Positions 30,827 through 40,474 are shown, counted from the stretch's first letter. The stretch is DNA of 64,000 nt from Streptomyces sp. V1I1 (GCF_030817355.1 NZ_JAUSZH010000001.1:5146501-5210500), one strand, 5' to 3'. Numbers and translations are program-made. Notes: generated by a model from the letters alone, not told the origin.

Positions 30827-32071
30827 TCACAGCCGCGCCGGGTCCACCGCCTTGGCCATCCGTGCGTAACCCGCGTCGCTCGGGTGGAGATGGTCGCCCG
30901 AGTCGTAGCGCGGGCGCAGCCGGTTCGGTGCGTACGGGTCGCGCAGCGCCCGGTCGAAGTCGACGACCGCGTCGAAGATCCCACCCGCGCGGACGATCGC
31001 GTTGACCTGGTCGCGTACGGACTCGACGGCGGGCGTGCAGCGGCGGTGTCCGCCGCAGGGCAGCAGCGTCGCGCCGATGACGCGCAGGCCGCGTGCGTGT
31101 GCCCGGTGGGCGAGTTCGGCGAACCCGGTCGTGATCGTGTCGGCGGTGGGGGTACGCGGGGAGTGCAGCAGGTCGTTGATGCCGATCGCGACGATCACGG
31201 TCCTGGCCCCGGACCGGGCGAGCACATCGCGGTCGAAGCGGGCGAGGGTGCTGGGGCCGCGGCCTTCGGCGAGCAGGCGGTTGCCGCTGATGCCCTGGTT
31301 GAGGACGCCGTAGTGGCTCGCGCCCCGGCGGGCCAGCCGGTCGGCGAGGACGTCCGGCCAGCGGCGGTTGGCGTCGGCGGTGGATGTGACCCCGTCGGTG
31401 ATCGAGTCGCCGACGACGACCACCGCGCCTCGTGCGTCCCGGGTCAGCACGTCGACGGCGGTGAGGTGGTGCCAGGCGCGGGTCCTGCCGGTGTACGCGT
31501 CCCCGCTGACGTCCTGCGTACGGTCGCCGTCCGCGACGTACGACGTCTGGCGCGCGCGTGGGTGGATGGTGACGGGCCCGTCGGCGGCATGCACCGTGAC
31601 CAGCAGATCACTGTCGTGCGGGATCTCCAGCACGACGGGGTCGCTGACCCACTGGCCGCCTGCCGCGATCGTGACGGCCTCGGCGCCCTGGAAGGTCACG
31701 CGGCGCAGGGTGGCGGGCACGGCGGCGGGGCCGCGGCCCGCGCGGACGGCGAGCGAGACGTGGGCTATCTCGAGCGGGCGGCGGCCGAGAAGGTTGGAGA
31801 GGGTGAGCCGGGCGGCGACGCCGCCGATGCTGGTGTGGACGACATTGCGTATGGAGCGGCCGGCGGTGGTGCGAGCCGTGCCGGTCGTGGTGGCTGCGGC
31901 CTCGACGGGGGCGGCGGACCAGGTGCCGACCCAGACCGCGGGCGCGGCGGCGGGTGTACGGACGGCTGTCCGGCCCTGTGCGGACCCGACTCCGAGGTAT
32001 ATCGCGCCGCAAATGAGGACCACGACGGCGGTGAGGGCAGCGAGGGTCGCGTACCCGCGGCGTTTGTGCAT
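30827..32071 (-). CDS. Secreted SGNH/GDSL hydrolase
   Basis: 414 residues from ATG 32071 (ATG 32089 also in frame). Signal peptide (RRGYATLAALTAVVVLICGAI). Catalytic block GDSITDG (Ser), a Gly in NQGISGNRLL, IGINDLLHS (Asn), and C-terminal SGDHLHPSDAGY (Asp/His) define the SGNH fold. An N-terminal beta-domain of about 180 residues precedes it, as in actinomycete esterases acting on polysaccharide or lipid esters. Substrate unknown. Confidence 0.9.
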   Translation of the reverse strand: MHKRRGYATLAALTAVVVLICGAIYLGVGSAQGRTAVRTPAAAPAVWVGTWSAAPVEAAATTTGTARTTAGRSIRNVVHTSIGGVAARLTLSNLLGRRPLEIAHVSLAVRAGRGPAAVPATLRRVTFQGAEAVTIAAGGQWVSDPVVLEIPHDSDLLVTVHAADGPVTIHPRARQTSYVADGDRTQDVSGDAYTGRTRAWHHLTAVDVLTRDARGAVVVVGDSITDGVTSTADANRRWPDVLADRLARRGASHYGVLNQGISGNRLLAEGRGPSTLARFDRDVLARSGARTVIVAIGINDLLHSPRTPTADTITTGFAELAHRAHARGLRVIGATLLPCGGHRRCTPAVESVRDQVNAIVRAGGIFDAVVDFDRALRDPYAPNRLRPRYDSGDHLHPSDAGYARMAKAVDPARL

Positions 32072-32171
32072 GAGCACATCATGCGACATGTCGTGGGAAC
32101 TCGATGTGCGCCCCGGGAGTACCTGAGGTAGGCACTATTGCGTACGGGACGCGCGCGGATGGGTGGAGCGG

Positions 32172-33605
32172 ATGGAACGTACAGGACCGGAACGTGCAGA
32201 ACGGGAACGGACAGGACCGGAAGGGACGGGACCGGAACGGCCGGTGCTGACGGAGGGCGGCCGCGCCGACGCGAACCCGTCTGCCCATGGCCGGTCTGCC
32301 GATGACCGGTCTGCCGGGGTGCGCGCACGCACGCCCCTCCCCTCCTTCGCGTTCACCGAGGCGGACGCCGAGAAGATGCGCGGCGTCCGCAGGATGAAGG
32401 CGACGGCGACCGGCGCGCTGCTGTTCGTCGCGCTGATCTTCATCCTCGCCACCTGGGGGAAGAACGCCGGGCTGGGCGGCTGGACCGGCTATGTCGCGGC
32501 CGCCGCGGAGGCGGGCATGGTCGGCGCACTGGCCGACTGGTTCGCGGTCACGGCGCTGTTCCGCTACCCCCTGGGCCTGCCCATCCCGCACACCGCGATC
32601 ATCCCGAACAAGAAGGACCAGCTCGGCTCCACGCTCGGCTCCTTCGTCGGTGAGAACTTCCTCTCCGGCGATGTCGTCCGCGCCCGGCTGCACGCACTCA
32701 GCATCGGCGGCCGCCTCGGCGCCTGGCTCGCCGAGCCCGCCCACGCCGACCGGGTCACCGCCGAGCTGTCCACCGCACTGCGCGGCGCGCTGACGGTGCT
32801 GCGCGACTCCGACGTCCAGGCCGTCGTCGGCGAGGCGATCACACGCCGCGCGGACAGTGCGGAGATCGCCCCCGGAATAGGCAAGACCCTGGACAAGGTC
32901 GTCGCCGACGGCGCCCACCACCGCGCGGTGGACCTGATCTGCGCCCGCGCGGCCGACTGGCTGGTGCTCCACGGGGACTCGGTGATGGTCGCGGTCGAGG
33001 GCGGGGCGCCGGGCTGGACCCCGCGGTTCGTGGACAAGAAGGTCGGCGAGCGCGTCTACAAGGAGTTGCTGCGCTTCGTCACCGAGATGCGCGACATGCC
33101 GGCCCACCCGGCGCGCGGCGCGATCGACCGCTTCCTGACGGACTTCGCGGCCGACCTTCAGTCGGACACGGACACCCGGGCGCGGGTGGAGCGTATGAAG
33201 TCGGACCTGTTGTCGCGTTCGGAGGTGCAGGACGTGATCGCCTCGGCCTGGTCCTCCGTACGCACCATGATCATCTCGGCGGCCGAGGACGACCGGAGCG
33301 AACTGCGGCTGCGCGCCCGCGCCTCGCTGCTGTCGCTGGGCGCGCGGCTGGCGACGGACAGCCGGCTGCAGGCGAAGGTGGAGGGGTGGCTGGAGGACGC
33401 GGCGGTGTACGTGGTGACCACGTACCGTGCCGAGATCACCTCGCTGATCTCGGAGACGGTCGCGAGCTGGGACGCGGAGCACACCTCGCGCAAGATCGAG
33501 GCGCACATCGGCCGGGATCTGCAGTTCATCCGGATCAACGGCACGGTGGTCGGCGCGCTGGCCGGCCTGCTGATCTACACGGTGGCACACGCGCTGGGCG
33601 CGTGA
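32172..33605 (+). CDS. DUF445 family membrane protein
   Basis: 477 residues from ATG 32172 (GTG 32163 possible). A low-complexity Glu/Arg/Pro N-terminus of about 60 residues, encoded by short GGACCGGAACG-type repeats, precedes the DUF445 body: helix TATGALLFVALIFILATWG, then EAGMVGALADWFAVTALFR and LPIPHTAIIPNKKDQLGSTL, and a C-terminal membrane helix (VVGALAGLLIYTVAHAL). Function unknown; probably an inner-membrane coiled protein. Confidence 0.88.
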   Translation: MERTGPERAERERTGPEGTGPERPVLTEGGRADANPSAHGRSADDRSAGVRARTPLPSFAFTEADAEKMRGVRRMKATATGALLFVALIFILATWGKNAGLGGWTGYVAAAAEAGMVGALADWFAVTALFRYPLGLPIPHTAIIPNKKDQLGSTLGSFVGENFLSGDVVRARLHALSIGGRLGAWLAEPAHADRVTAELSTALRGALTVLRDSDVQAVVGEAITRRADSAEIAPGIGKTLDKVVADGAHHRAVDLICARAADWLVLHGDSVMVAVEGGAPGWTPRFVDKKVGERVYKELLRFVTEMRDMPAHPARGAIDRFLTDFAADLQSDTDTRARVERMKSDLLSRSEVQDVIASAWSSVRTMIISAAEDDRSELRLRARASLLSLGARLATDSRLQAKVEGWLEDAAVYVVTTYRAEITSLISETVASWDAEHTSRKIEAHIGRDLQFIRINGTVVGALAGLLIYTVAHALGA

Positions 33606-33738
33606 CCGGTCCCTGCGGTACGGTCACGCGCCCAGCCACCTGGGGGAGGTGTCGTTGAGTACGTACGGCGAGCCGTACGCGTTCAGCGGCCACGTCTTAC
33701 GTGGGTCTTCCGTGGCCACGTCTTCCGTGGCCGACTGT

Positions 33739-34707
33739 TCAGCGGAAGAGCTGCCCGCGGACGGCCCCGTCGGGGAACTCGGCGGTGTGGATGTTGGAGT
33801 AGTAGTTCTGCGGGTTGGCGCGGACGCGCTTGACCACGTCGGGGTTCTGTCCTGCCAGCTTCCCGGAGACGGCGAAGATCCCGTCCGGCACGGGCCGGTT
33901 GAAGAAGTCGAAGACGACGTCGCCGTTCTTGCCGAACGCGCCCTTGTGGAGGTGGCCCTTGGAGGGGCTCTTGATGTTGACCCAGGCGAAGGAGTAGTCG
34001 ACGTTCGTACCCTTCGGGTGCAGGAACGTCACGGCGTGCCCGTCCGGGTCGCCCACCTTGGAGGTGTCGTTCTTCGGGACCTCCTGGTCGCCGTTGGACA
34101 GCGCCCGCAGCTTCCCGCCCTTGATGATGTCGAGCGGGTTGATGTTCTTGTGGAGCGGCTTGAGCTGCCCTCGTACGGCTCCGCCCGGGAACTCGGCGCT
34201 GTGCAGGTTCACATAGAAGCCGGACGGGTTGGTACGGATGCTCTTGGCCAGCTTGGCGTCGGTGACGGCCACCTGACCGGCCGCCGAGTGAACGGTGTCG
34301 GGCATCGCGGTCCCGAAGAGCGGGACCTTGACGCCGCCGTTCTTCCCGGCGACGCCCTCGTGGATGTGCCCGAGGCTGGGCACGAAGCCCTTCCACTGGA
34401 GGGCGAAGGTGACACGGTCGCCCTTCACCTTGACGAGGGCGACGGCCTTGCCGTCGGGGTCGTTGACGGCGGGCCCGCCGGGAACGGCGACCTCGTTGGC
34501 GCCGGAGAGCTGGGCGGCGAAGGTGACGGCGTGCCCGCTGGAGGCCTTGGTGAAGGTGGTGCCGGCGTTGCCGCTCGCGGCTGATCCCTGTCCAGTGCTG
34601 TGGCCGTCCCCATGACCACTGTGACTGCCGTGGGCGAGGGCCGGAGTAACACCCGCAACACCAAGCACAATTGCGGCGGCGGTAACAGCAACATAACGCT
34701 TCTGCAT
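33739..34707 (-). CDS. Secreted protein with two CHRD domains
   Basis: 322 residues from ATG 34707 with GGGAGGA upstream. Signal peptide ending in ALAHGSHSG, a His/Gly-rich spacer, and two CHRD (chordin-type) repeats with HIHEGVAGKNGGVKVPLFG and HLHKGAFGKNGDVVFDFFN, each followed by NLHSAEFPGGAVRGQL-type strands. Extracellular; ligand unknown. Confidence 0.9.
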   Translation of the reverse strand: MQKRYVAVTAAAIVLGVAGVTPALAHGSHSGHGDGHSTGQGSAASGNAGTTFTKASSGHAVTFAAQLSGANEVAVPGGPAVNDPDGKAVALVKVKGDRVTFALQWKGFVPSLGHIHEGVAGKNGGVKVPLFGTAMPDTVHSAAGQVAVTDAKLAKSIRTNPSGFYVNLHSAEFPGGAVRGQLKPLHKNINPLDIIKGGKLRALSNGDQEVPKNDTSKVGDPDGHAVTFLHPKGTNVDYSFAWVNIKSPSKGHLHKGAFGKNGDVVFDFFNRPVPDGIFAVSGKLAGQNPDVVKRVRANPQNYYSNIHTAEFPDGAVRGQLFR

Positions 34708-34880
34708 TGTTTTGATCCTCCCGTTGAGGCCGACTCCGTACTGGGCCGGTCGCGATGAAGTACGCGCCCCGCAGTCGACTCGTTCAATAGAAAAATTTCT
34801 TGAATTCGCTTGAACCCCGGTTCAGTTGCCGCCGTACCACTCGATGTACCCATCAACCACACCACACCGGGGGAACAATC

Positions 34881-35384
34881 ATGCGCAGCACCCGTAGGAC
34901 ACCTCTGCTCGCCGCACCGCTGGCATCGCTGGCGCTGCTGACTCTGGCCGCCTGCGGCGGCTCGACCGAGGACTCCAAGGACGGCGGCAAGGACGCCGCG
35001 GGGAAGCCGGGGGCGAAGCCCGCGGCGACTGTGTCCGTCAGGGCGGCGGACTCGCCCCTCGGCAAGATCCTCGTCGACGATTCGGGCCGTACGCTGTACG
35101 GATTCACCAAGGACAAGCCCGGCGCCAGCAAGTGCGACGCCGACTGCATCGCGGTCTGGCCGGCCCTCACCTCCGCGAAGGACGTGAAGGCGGGCGCGGG
35201 GACCGACGCCGCCCTGCTGAAGGAGGCGAAGCTCGGCGAGGGCGCGGAACAGGCGGTGTACGGGGACTGGCCGCTGTACTACTACGTGGGCGACGCGACG
35301 GCGGGGGACGTCAACGGGCAGGGGCTGGACGGGGAGTGGTTCGTGATCGCGGCGGACGGCAAGCTCATCAAGAAGACGGCGTGA
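34881..35384 (+). CDS. COG4315 secreted lipoprotein
   Basis: 167 residues from ATG 34881 with GGGGGAA upstream. Lipobox LTLAACGG. Two Yx(FWY)xxD-type repeats: RTLYGFTKDKPGASKCDADC and WPLYYYVGDATAGD, ending FVIAADGKLIKK. Function unknown; common in actinomycete envelopes. Divergent from the CHRD gene. Confidence 0.88.
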   Translation: MRSTRRTPLLAAPLASLALLTLAACGGSTEDSKDGGKDAAGKPGAKPAATVSVRAADSPLGKILVDDSGRTLYGFTKDKPGASKCDADCIAVWPALTSAKDVKAGAGTDAALLKEAKLGEGAEQAVYGDWPLYYYVGDATAGDVNGQGLDGEWFVIAADGKLIKKTA

Positions 35385-35498
35385 CTTCCGTGCGCATTGC
35401 GGAATTCATCAGTCCTTCATAAAAGCGGGACCTGATCCATCGGATTCAATTCCGTATCTGCTCCTCCTGCTCCCGCTCCTGATCCAGCTCCAGAAAAC

Positions 35499-35533
35499 CT
35501 GCGGCGGCCGTAGCCACTCCACGGCCGCCGCAG
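35499..35533. terminator. Shared terminator of convergent genes
   Basis: CTGCGGCGGCCGT (35499-35511) pairs perfectly with ACGGCCGCCGCAG (35521-35533) around a nine-base loop. Confidence 0.8.
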
Positions 35534-35548
35534 TCATGCCCATTTCAG

Positions 35549-36364
35549 TTACTCGCAGCCGACGCCGTCGCCGTCGCGGTCGAGGTGCCGTCCGTATCCG
35601 GGCTCCCCGGCGTGAATGGGATCGGCGCCGGCCGCGCGTACGGCGGCGCAGTTGGCGTAGTACGTACTCCCGCCTCCGCTGCCCCCGGAGCCGCCGGTGC
35701 TTCCGCCACTGCCTCCGCCGGAGGGCTCGCAGCCGACCCCGTCCCCGTCGCGGTCGAGGTGCGGTCCGTAGCCGGGTTCTCCCTCGTGAATGGGATCGGC
35801 GCCGGCGGACCGTACGGCATCGCAATTGGCGTACGAGACCTTGGGCTTCGCGGGCCTGGGCGCGGGCTTGGGCGTCGGCGTCGGCGCGGCGACGGTGATC
35901 CGCACGACGGCGGTCCCGGTCAACTGCTGCCCCGCGACGTCCACGCGGTACGTGAACTCGTCCTCGCCCCCGTACCCGGGGGTGGACGTATAGAAGATGG
36001 CGGATCCGTCGACTCGCGCGGCCCCGTGCGCCGGCGCGGTGTCCACGGCCACGGTGAACTCACCGGCGGCCAGAGCTACTTCGACCCTCCCGGTCGTGCC
36101 GTCCTTGAGTGTGATGCTGTCGTTGTCCAGCACCTTCACCTCGATCTCCTTCCCGGCGTCGACGCTCTCCTCGTCGTCGACGAGACCGAGGGCCGCCTTG
36201 ACGGAAGGCGTGGGTGACGCGGACGTCGTAGCCGGGCTGGACGTAGCCGCGACGGGTTTGGGATCCGCGGTGTCGCCCCCACACCCCACGAGCCCCACGG
36301 TCAACACCACGGCACCTGCGGCCCACGCGACGCCCCCGTGGCTGCCTCTACCTCTCACTGACAT
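35549..36364 (-). CDS. Lipoprotein with two excalibur calcium-binding domains
   Basis: 271 residues from ATG 36364. Signal sequence with lipobox LVGCGG, a central beta-domain of about 100 residues, then two near-identical excalibur repeats (YANCDAVRSAGADPIHEGEP and YANCAAVRAAGADPIHAGEP), each ending HLDRDGDGVGCE with the DxDxDG calcium loop. They are separated by a Ser/Gly linker and are also repeated at DNA level. Confidence 0.9.
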   Translation of the reverse strand: MSVRGRGSHGGVAWAAGAVVLTVGLVGCGGDTADPKPVAATSSPATTSASPTPSVKAALGLVDDEESVDAGKEIEVKVLDNDSITLKDGTTGRVEVALAAGEFTVAVDTAPAHGAARVDGSAIFYTSTPGYGGEDEFTYRVDVAGQQLTGTAVVRITVAAPTPTPKPAPRPAKPKVSYANCDAVRSAGADPIHEGEPGYGPHLDRDGDGVGCEPSGGGSGGSTGGSGGSGGGSTYYANCAAVRAAGADPIHAGEPGYGRHLDRDGDGVGCE

Positions 36365-36724
36365 GCGCCCCCCAAAAGCTTATGTGTCCGACTTGAGGGG
36401 CTGAGCATGACATTCCGGTTAAGTGATCGCCTGAATTGGGGCATATCGAGGCCGAGTTGTGATGGAAGTGTGCACGGTCGAGTACGGAGTGTGTGCTCGG
36501 CCGCCGGGACCGCCGGGACCGCGCGGGCGGGGGCGGGGGCGGTGACCCTGTCACGCCGGCGGTCGACCAACCGCGCGGGCGGGGCCGGGCATAGATCCTC
36601 GTCGTACTCGCCGGAGTCGTGTACTCGAATTCCGAGCAGCTTGGAATGCGGGTACAGCAAACGAGCACGGCCCTGACTTCGTAACAGCGGGTAGCGGAAC
36701 GACCCGTGTGGGCATGGCTCCCAC
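36365..36724. other. Intergenic region, no feature resolved
   Basis: Non-coding on both strands as far as can be seen. GC-rich hairpin-prone sequence near 36500-36580; no clear promoter or operator. Confidence 0.3.
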
Positions 36725-37138
36725 ATGCGCACATCCACCGCCCCGCTCATCGCGGCCCAGGACGGCCTCGCCACCTCAAGGCAACTGGCCGCCCTGGGCT
36801 GGGCAGCTTCGACCATTGCCCATCGCTGCACCTCTGGCGGCCCTTGGCAACGCGTACTCCCACGCGTGATCCTTCTCCAGACGGGAGCCCCGAGCCCCCG
36901 CCAACGCTTACGCGCCGCGCTCCTGTACGCCGCCGAAGGTGCACTGCTCACTGGCGCGGCTGCGCTCGCGCTGTACGGGGTTCGGGCGACGGGCCCGCTG
37001 ACGCGCGTGGGCCCGGTGGATGTACTCGTATCCGGGAAACGCAACCCCCGAAGCCGTGCGTACGTCCGCGTCCACCGGACGCAACACTCCTACCGCCGCC
37101 TGCCGATTGAGGGCCTGCCCTGCGCACCGACGGCGTAG
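36725..37138 (+). pseudogene. N-terminal fragment of an AbiEi-type antitoxin domain protein
   Basis: 137 residues from ATG 36725. LIAAQDGLATSRQLAALGWA and TIAHRCTSGGPWQRVLPRV are the winged-helix of AbiEi/DUF559-type proteins, which are usually about 280-320 residues. Similarity ends around GLPCAPTA, where the frame hits a stop and enters the 3' end of an unrelated minus-strand gene. Probably broken at the left edge of the accessory island. Confidence 0.7.
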
Positions 37139-37494
37139 CCCATCTCTTCGATGGCCTGGACGGTGCGCTTGATGGCGATGCCGTCGCGCAGGCGCCGGCC
37201 CCTCAGCGGGTTGTGATGCAGGAACGTGCCGAACCGGCGGCGGCAGAAGTCGGCGTACTCGCGGCTGTGCAGGATGAAGGCGTGCCAGCCCGGGTCGACC
37301 TTCCGTGACGGGGACAGCGGTACGTCCGTGCGGTGCCCGGCCATGTCGATGAAGGCGAGGGCCTGGTCCATCACGCGTTCGGCCTGGGGCCGGTCCGTGT
37401 CCTCTTCGAACTCGAGGAAGGTGACGAGCCGTTCGAGGAGTTCGGGGTCGAGGAGTCGGCGGCCGGTGGTCTGTTCGGTTGCAAGAGCGGTCAT
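37090..37494 (-). CDS. Hypothetical protein (glycine-rich-domain-like family)
   Basis: 134 residues from ATG 37494. Conserved helices PELLERLVTFLEFEEDTDRP, DPGWHAFILHSREYADFCRR (WHAFILHT-type motif with His/Cys) and IKRTVQAIEEMGYAVG occur in small Streptomyces proteins of unknown function. The last ten residues (QGRPSIGRRR) derive from the broken AbiEi gene, so the end is a fusion. Confidence 0.7.
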   Translation of the reverse strand: MTALATEQTTGRRLLDPELLERLVTFLEFEEDTDRPQAERVMDQALAFIDMAGHRTDVPLSPSRKVDPGWHAFILHSREYADFCRRRFGTFLHHNPLRGRRLRDGIAIKRTVQAIEEMGYAVGAQGRPSIGRRR

Positions 37495-37551
37495 GCGATG
37501 CTCCTTAGGTGCGTCCTCGGCGCGAGGCGTTCCCTCACGCCGTCGTGCACG

Positions 37552-37830
37552 TCAGGGCCCTGAGGGGCCCGTCACCGCCTCGGCCGGGGTTTCCTGACCG
37601 GAGTCGTCGGCCGAGGCGGGGCTCATTGGTTGGTGGCTACGGGCAGCACGCGCCCGCGTACACTCGATGTCGAGGACGTGGACGCCGAGCCGGCCGCACG
37701 ATATTCCGACGCTGCGCGCGCCGGTCGTGAGGGGCTGGTCGCACCAGACGCAGGCACGTCCCGCGTACTGCTCCCAGCTGAGGTCTCCGGCCGTGGGCAG
37801 CACGCGCGCATCGGCCGTGGACGCGGTCAC
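37552..37830 (-). CDS. Hypothetical protein with CVWC motif
   Basis: 92 residues from GTG 37830. VLPTAGDLSWEQYAGRACVW and CDQPLTTGARSVGISCGRLG form a Cys-rich N-terminus of a small Streptomyces family found next to the gene above. Likely zinc binding; function unknown. The 304 bases up to 38134 hold no further supported gene. Confidence 0.65.
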   Translation of the reverse strand: MTASTADARVLPTAGDLSWEQYAGRACVWCDQPLTTGARSVGISCGRLGVHVLDIECTRARAARSHQPMSPASADDSGQETPAEAVTGPSGP

Positions 37831-38134
37831 CGGACGGCCCTGCAGCGGGGGCAGGAGCACGGCGGGAAGGCGAGGGGGTCTGGGAGCCGCGCGGGGTCGC
37901 CCGTCGGGACCGTGAGCCTCCAGACCTCCCGCCGTCGGCGGGACGCGGCATCCACCCGGTACACCTTCAACATCATCACGGCCTGGCCCCTCGTCGGCGA
38001 TCAGCTCCGATGCCGACGGTAGGAATCGCGCCTTTGCGCCCACCACAAACCTGCACCAACTTGCACGGCAATGGATTTGACCTGTACCTGGCCGATTCGC
38101 GACCTTGACGGTCCGCGGCGATAGCCTGACAGTG

Positions 38135-38434
38135 ATGCAAGTCCGAGCAAACAAACAGGCGTTGGAGACCGGCATGGCGTTACGGTTCATCGGCATCGAT
38201 CCAGATACGGACCGCGATCACTGCCCGACAGTGTGGACCGATAAAGAAAAGCAGGAGTTGCTTTTCCAGGGCTGGAAGCCTGACGCCGGAACAGTTGCCG
38301 AATGCGAGGCGGCCAGCCCGGCGAACGGATCCGTGCCGGAGACTGAGGCCATCATCAGGATTCCGGCGCGCATGGTGCCGATGATCAGGAAGGCGTGCGA
38401 TGCGATCGAGCGGGGAAATCCCGAGCTTCGCTGA
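38135..38434 (+). CDS. Small protein of the DUF6879 module, copy 1
   Basis: 99 residues from ATG 38135 (ATG 38174, MALRFIGIDPD, also plausible). CPTVWTDKEKQELLFQGWKP and IIRIPARMVPMIRKACDAIE are characteristic of a small family placed upstream of DUF6879 and XRE genes in Streptomyces. Overlaps the next gene by 35 bases. Function unknown. Confidence 0.75.
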   Translation: MQVRANKQALETGMALRFIGIDPDTDRDHCPTVWTDKEKQELLFQGWKPDAGTVAECEAASPANGSVPETEAIIRIPARMVPMIRKACDAIERGNPELR

Positions 38435-38921
38435 GCTGCTGGCAAGCTGCCATACGTCCGCCGCGCACCTTGAAATGCGCGACAGTTACGCCGACAACGA
38501 GCGCTTCGAAGCCTGGCGGCGCGGAGACCGCATCGACTGGAAGGACCGGGCGACGTGGTGGCATCCCTACGACCAGACGATCGCGGACGCGGTCGCCCGC
38601 GGCGTCGTCATCCGCCGGGCTCGTATCGTCTCCGAGCCTGTGAGCGAATACATCCAGTGGGAGCACTACGTCACGACTGCCAACGTCACCGCAGGCGAGC
38701 AAGTGCGCTGGCTGCCACGTCGGCTGGCCACAGACATTGCCCTTCCTGGTAATGACTTCTGGCTCTTCGACGGCGCCCTTCTTCGGGTCCACCATTTCGA
38801 CGGCAACGGCGCCGTGGTGGAAGACGAACTCACTGATGCCCCGGCCATACTGAAGCTCTGTGCCGCCGCGTTCGAAACCGTCTGGGATCACGCAACCCCG
38901 CACGATCAGTACCGGATCTGA
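38400..38921 (+). CDS. DUF6879 family protein, copy 1
   Basis: 173 residues. AAHLEMRDSY, VIRRARIVSEPVSEYIQWEH, AGEQVRWLPRR and ALPGNDFWLFD are the conserved DUF6879 blocks, ending in PHDQYRI. Soluble; function unknown but regularly coupled to XRE regulators, so probably regulatory or effector partner. Confidence 0.88.
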   Translation: MRSSGEIPSFAELLASCHTSAAHLEMRDSYADNERFEAWRRGDRIDWKDRATWWHPYDQTIADAVARGVVIRRARIVSEPVSEYIQWEHYVTTANVTAGEQVRWLPRRLATDIALPGNDFWLFDGALLRVHHFDGNGAVVEDELTDAPAILKLCAAAFETVWDHATPHDQYRI

Positions 38922-38935
38922 TAGCCCGTAGACAC

Positions 38936-39784
38936 GTGACCGAGTCCGCATCGTCCAGCGTGCAATCCGCACGCGCCGCGCTTGCCGAGCGGCTGCGGGA
39001 GGTACGGCTGGACGCGGGCATCACCAAGCGGGAGCTGGCTGCTCGGTGCGGATGGCACGAGTCGAAGTCGTCGCGCATCGAGAGCGCCAAGACGCCACCG
39101 TCCGATGCGGACATCAGGTTGTGATGCCTCGTCTGCGGAGCCGACAGGCAGGCACCCGACCTCATTGCGGCGAACCGGCAGGCCGACTCCATGTACGTCC
39201 AGTGGAGGCGGCTCCAGCGCACCGGGCTCAAGCGGCTCCAGCAGGCAAGCCTTCCGCTGTACAAGCGGACCAAACACTTCAAGGTCTACTGCTCCAACGT
39301 GGTGCCCGGCTTCCTGCAGACGCCCGGCTACGCCACGGCGCTGCTGCGGGCCATCGCCACCTTCCGCGGCTTCCCGGACGATGTGGCCGAAGCCGTCAGC
39401 GCCCGTATGGATCGCTCACGTCTCGTTCGGGAAGGGAATCGGCGCTTCGCGATCGTCATCGAGGAAACCGTCCTGCGCTACCGCATCGGAGATGCCGGAA
39501 TGATGGCTGGCCAACTCGGCTCACTACTGTCGGTGATGGATCTGCCGTCCGTGTCGCTGGGCGTCATCCCGGCCGGTGCAGAGCGCTCCATGTGGCCCAT
39601 CGAGACGTTCACAGTCTTCGACGACGAGCGGGTACACCATGAGCCGTTGTCGGCGTCCGTGAAGATCACCGCACCGGACGAGGTTGTCCAGTACCTGAAG
39701 GCGTTCGCGGCGCTGCACCAGCAGGCTGTGTACGGGGCGGAGGCGCGAGCACTGATAGTGAAAGCCATCGAGGCCCTGACATGA
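38936..39784 (+). pseudogene. XRE/DUF5753 regulator, copy 1, with in-frame UGA
   Basis: GTG 38936 opens a 283-codon frame. At 39122-39124 a TGA interrupts it after SDADIRL; the frame then continues intact as CLVCGADRQAPDLIAANRQA to the stop at 39784. The intact paralogue at 40475 has Trp at this place (DIHLWC), so a TGG to TGA change is the simple explanation. The first 62 residues keep the helix-turn-helix (LREVRLDAGITKRELAARCG); the rest is DUF5753. ATG 39191 could reinitiate the effector domain alone. Confidence 0.9.
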
Positions 39785-39832
39785 CAGGCATACGAGGCAG
39801 CGAACACGGACCTGTGCGAGCGGCTTCCAGCC

Positions 39833-39955
39833 CAGGGCTGGAAGCCGAGCCTCCAAACTCGAAGCGGCCACGGGGCAGTGATCGGGATCCCGACCAGGAT
39901 GGTGCAAGTGATCAGAGAGGCAAGCGATGCCATCGAGCGCTCCGTCATTCGATGA
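39833..39955 (+). pseudogene. Remnant of small module protein, copy 2
   Basis: The frame QGWKPSLQTRSGHGAVIGIP then TRMVQVIREASDAIERSVIR ends at 39955, aligning with the C-terminal half of the protein at 38135. The N-terminal half is lost. It still overlaps the following DUF6879 gene by 29 bases, as in copy 1. Confidence 0.7.
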
Positions 39956-40454
39956 AATGATTCACCGCTGCACGCGTTCCGCCGTGCACTTGGAGATGCG
40001 TGACTCCTATGCCGTTGACTACGAAAAGGCTCCGTACGCGGCCTGGAAGAACGGGTTTCGCCACGATCCGGCCGACCGGGCGTCCTGGTCGCGGCCGTGG
40101 CTCGACCTGATGTCCCAGACGGTGTCGCGCGGTGTCGTAGTGCGGCGCGCCCGCATTGTGTCCGAGCCGGTGAGTGAGTACATCCGCTACGAACACTCGG
40201 GCACCTTCACCAACGTGGCGGCCGGGGAACAGGTGCGGTGGTTGCCGCGCCGCCACGCGTCGGACATCGCCCTTCCAGGCAATGACTTCTGGCTCTTCGA
40301 CGAACAGTTCGTGCGCTGGAACCACTTTGCCGGCGACGGGTCGTCCATGGGCGCGGAGATCTGCGGCGCCCCTACGGCCGCGAAACTGTGTGCCGAGGCC
40401 TTTGAGGCCGTGTGGTCGCGCGCGATCCCACACGACCAATACGAGATCCATTAG
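39927..40454 (+). CDS. DUF6879 family protein, copy 2
   Basis: 175 residues from ATG 39927. Shares with copy 1 the blocks AVHLEMRDSYAVDYEK, VVRRARIVSEPVSEYIRYEH, AGEQVRWLPRR, DIALPGNDFWLFD and the ending IPHDQYEI. Followed after 20 bases by an intact XRE gene. Confidence 0.88.
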   Translation: MPSSAPSFDEMIHRCTRSAVHLEMRDSYAVDYEKAPYAAWKNGFRHDPADRASWSRPWLDLMSQTVSRGVVVRRARIVSEPVSEYIRYEHSGTFTNVAAGEQVRWLPRRHASDIALPGNDFWLFDEQFVRWNHFAGDGSSMGAEICGAPTAAKLCAEAFEAVWSRAIPHDQYEIH

Positions 40455-40474
40455 CAGGAAGGATCGGCTGGCCC

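Noticed and set aside
33600..33738. Short gene or RNA in repeats around TCTTCCGTGGCC
   Set aside because: Only short direct and inverted repeats between convergent genes; best read as termination-related sequence.
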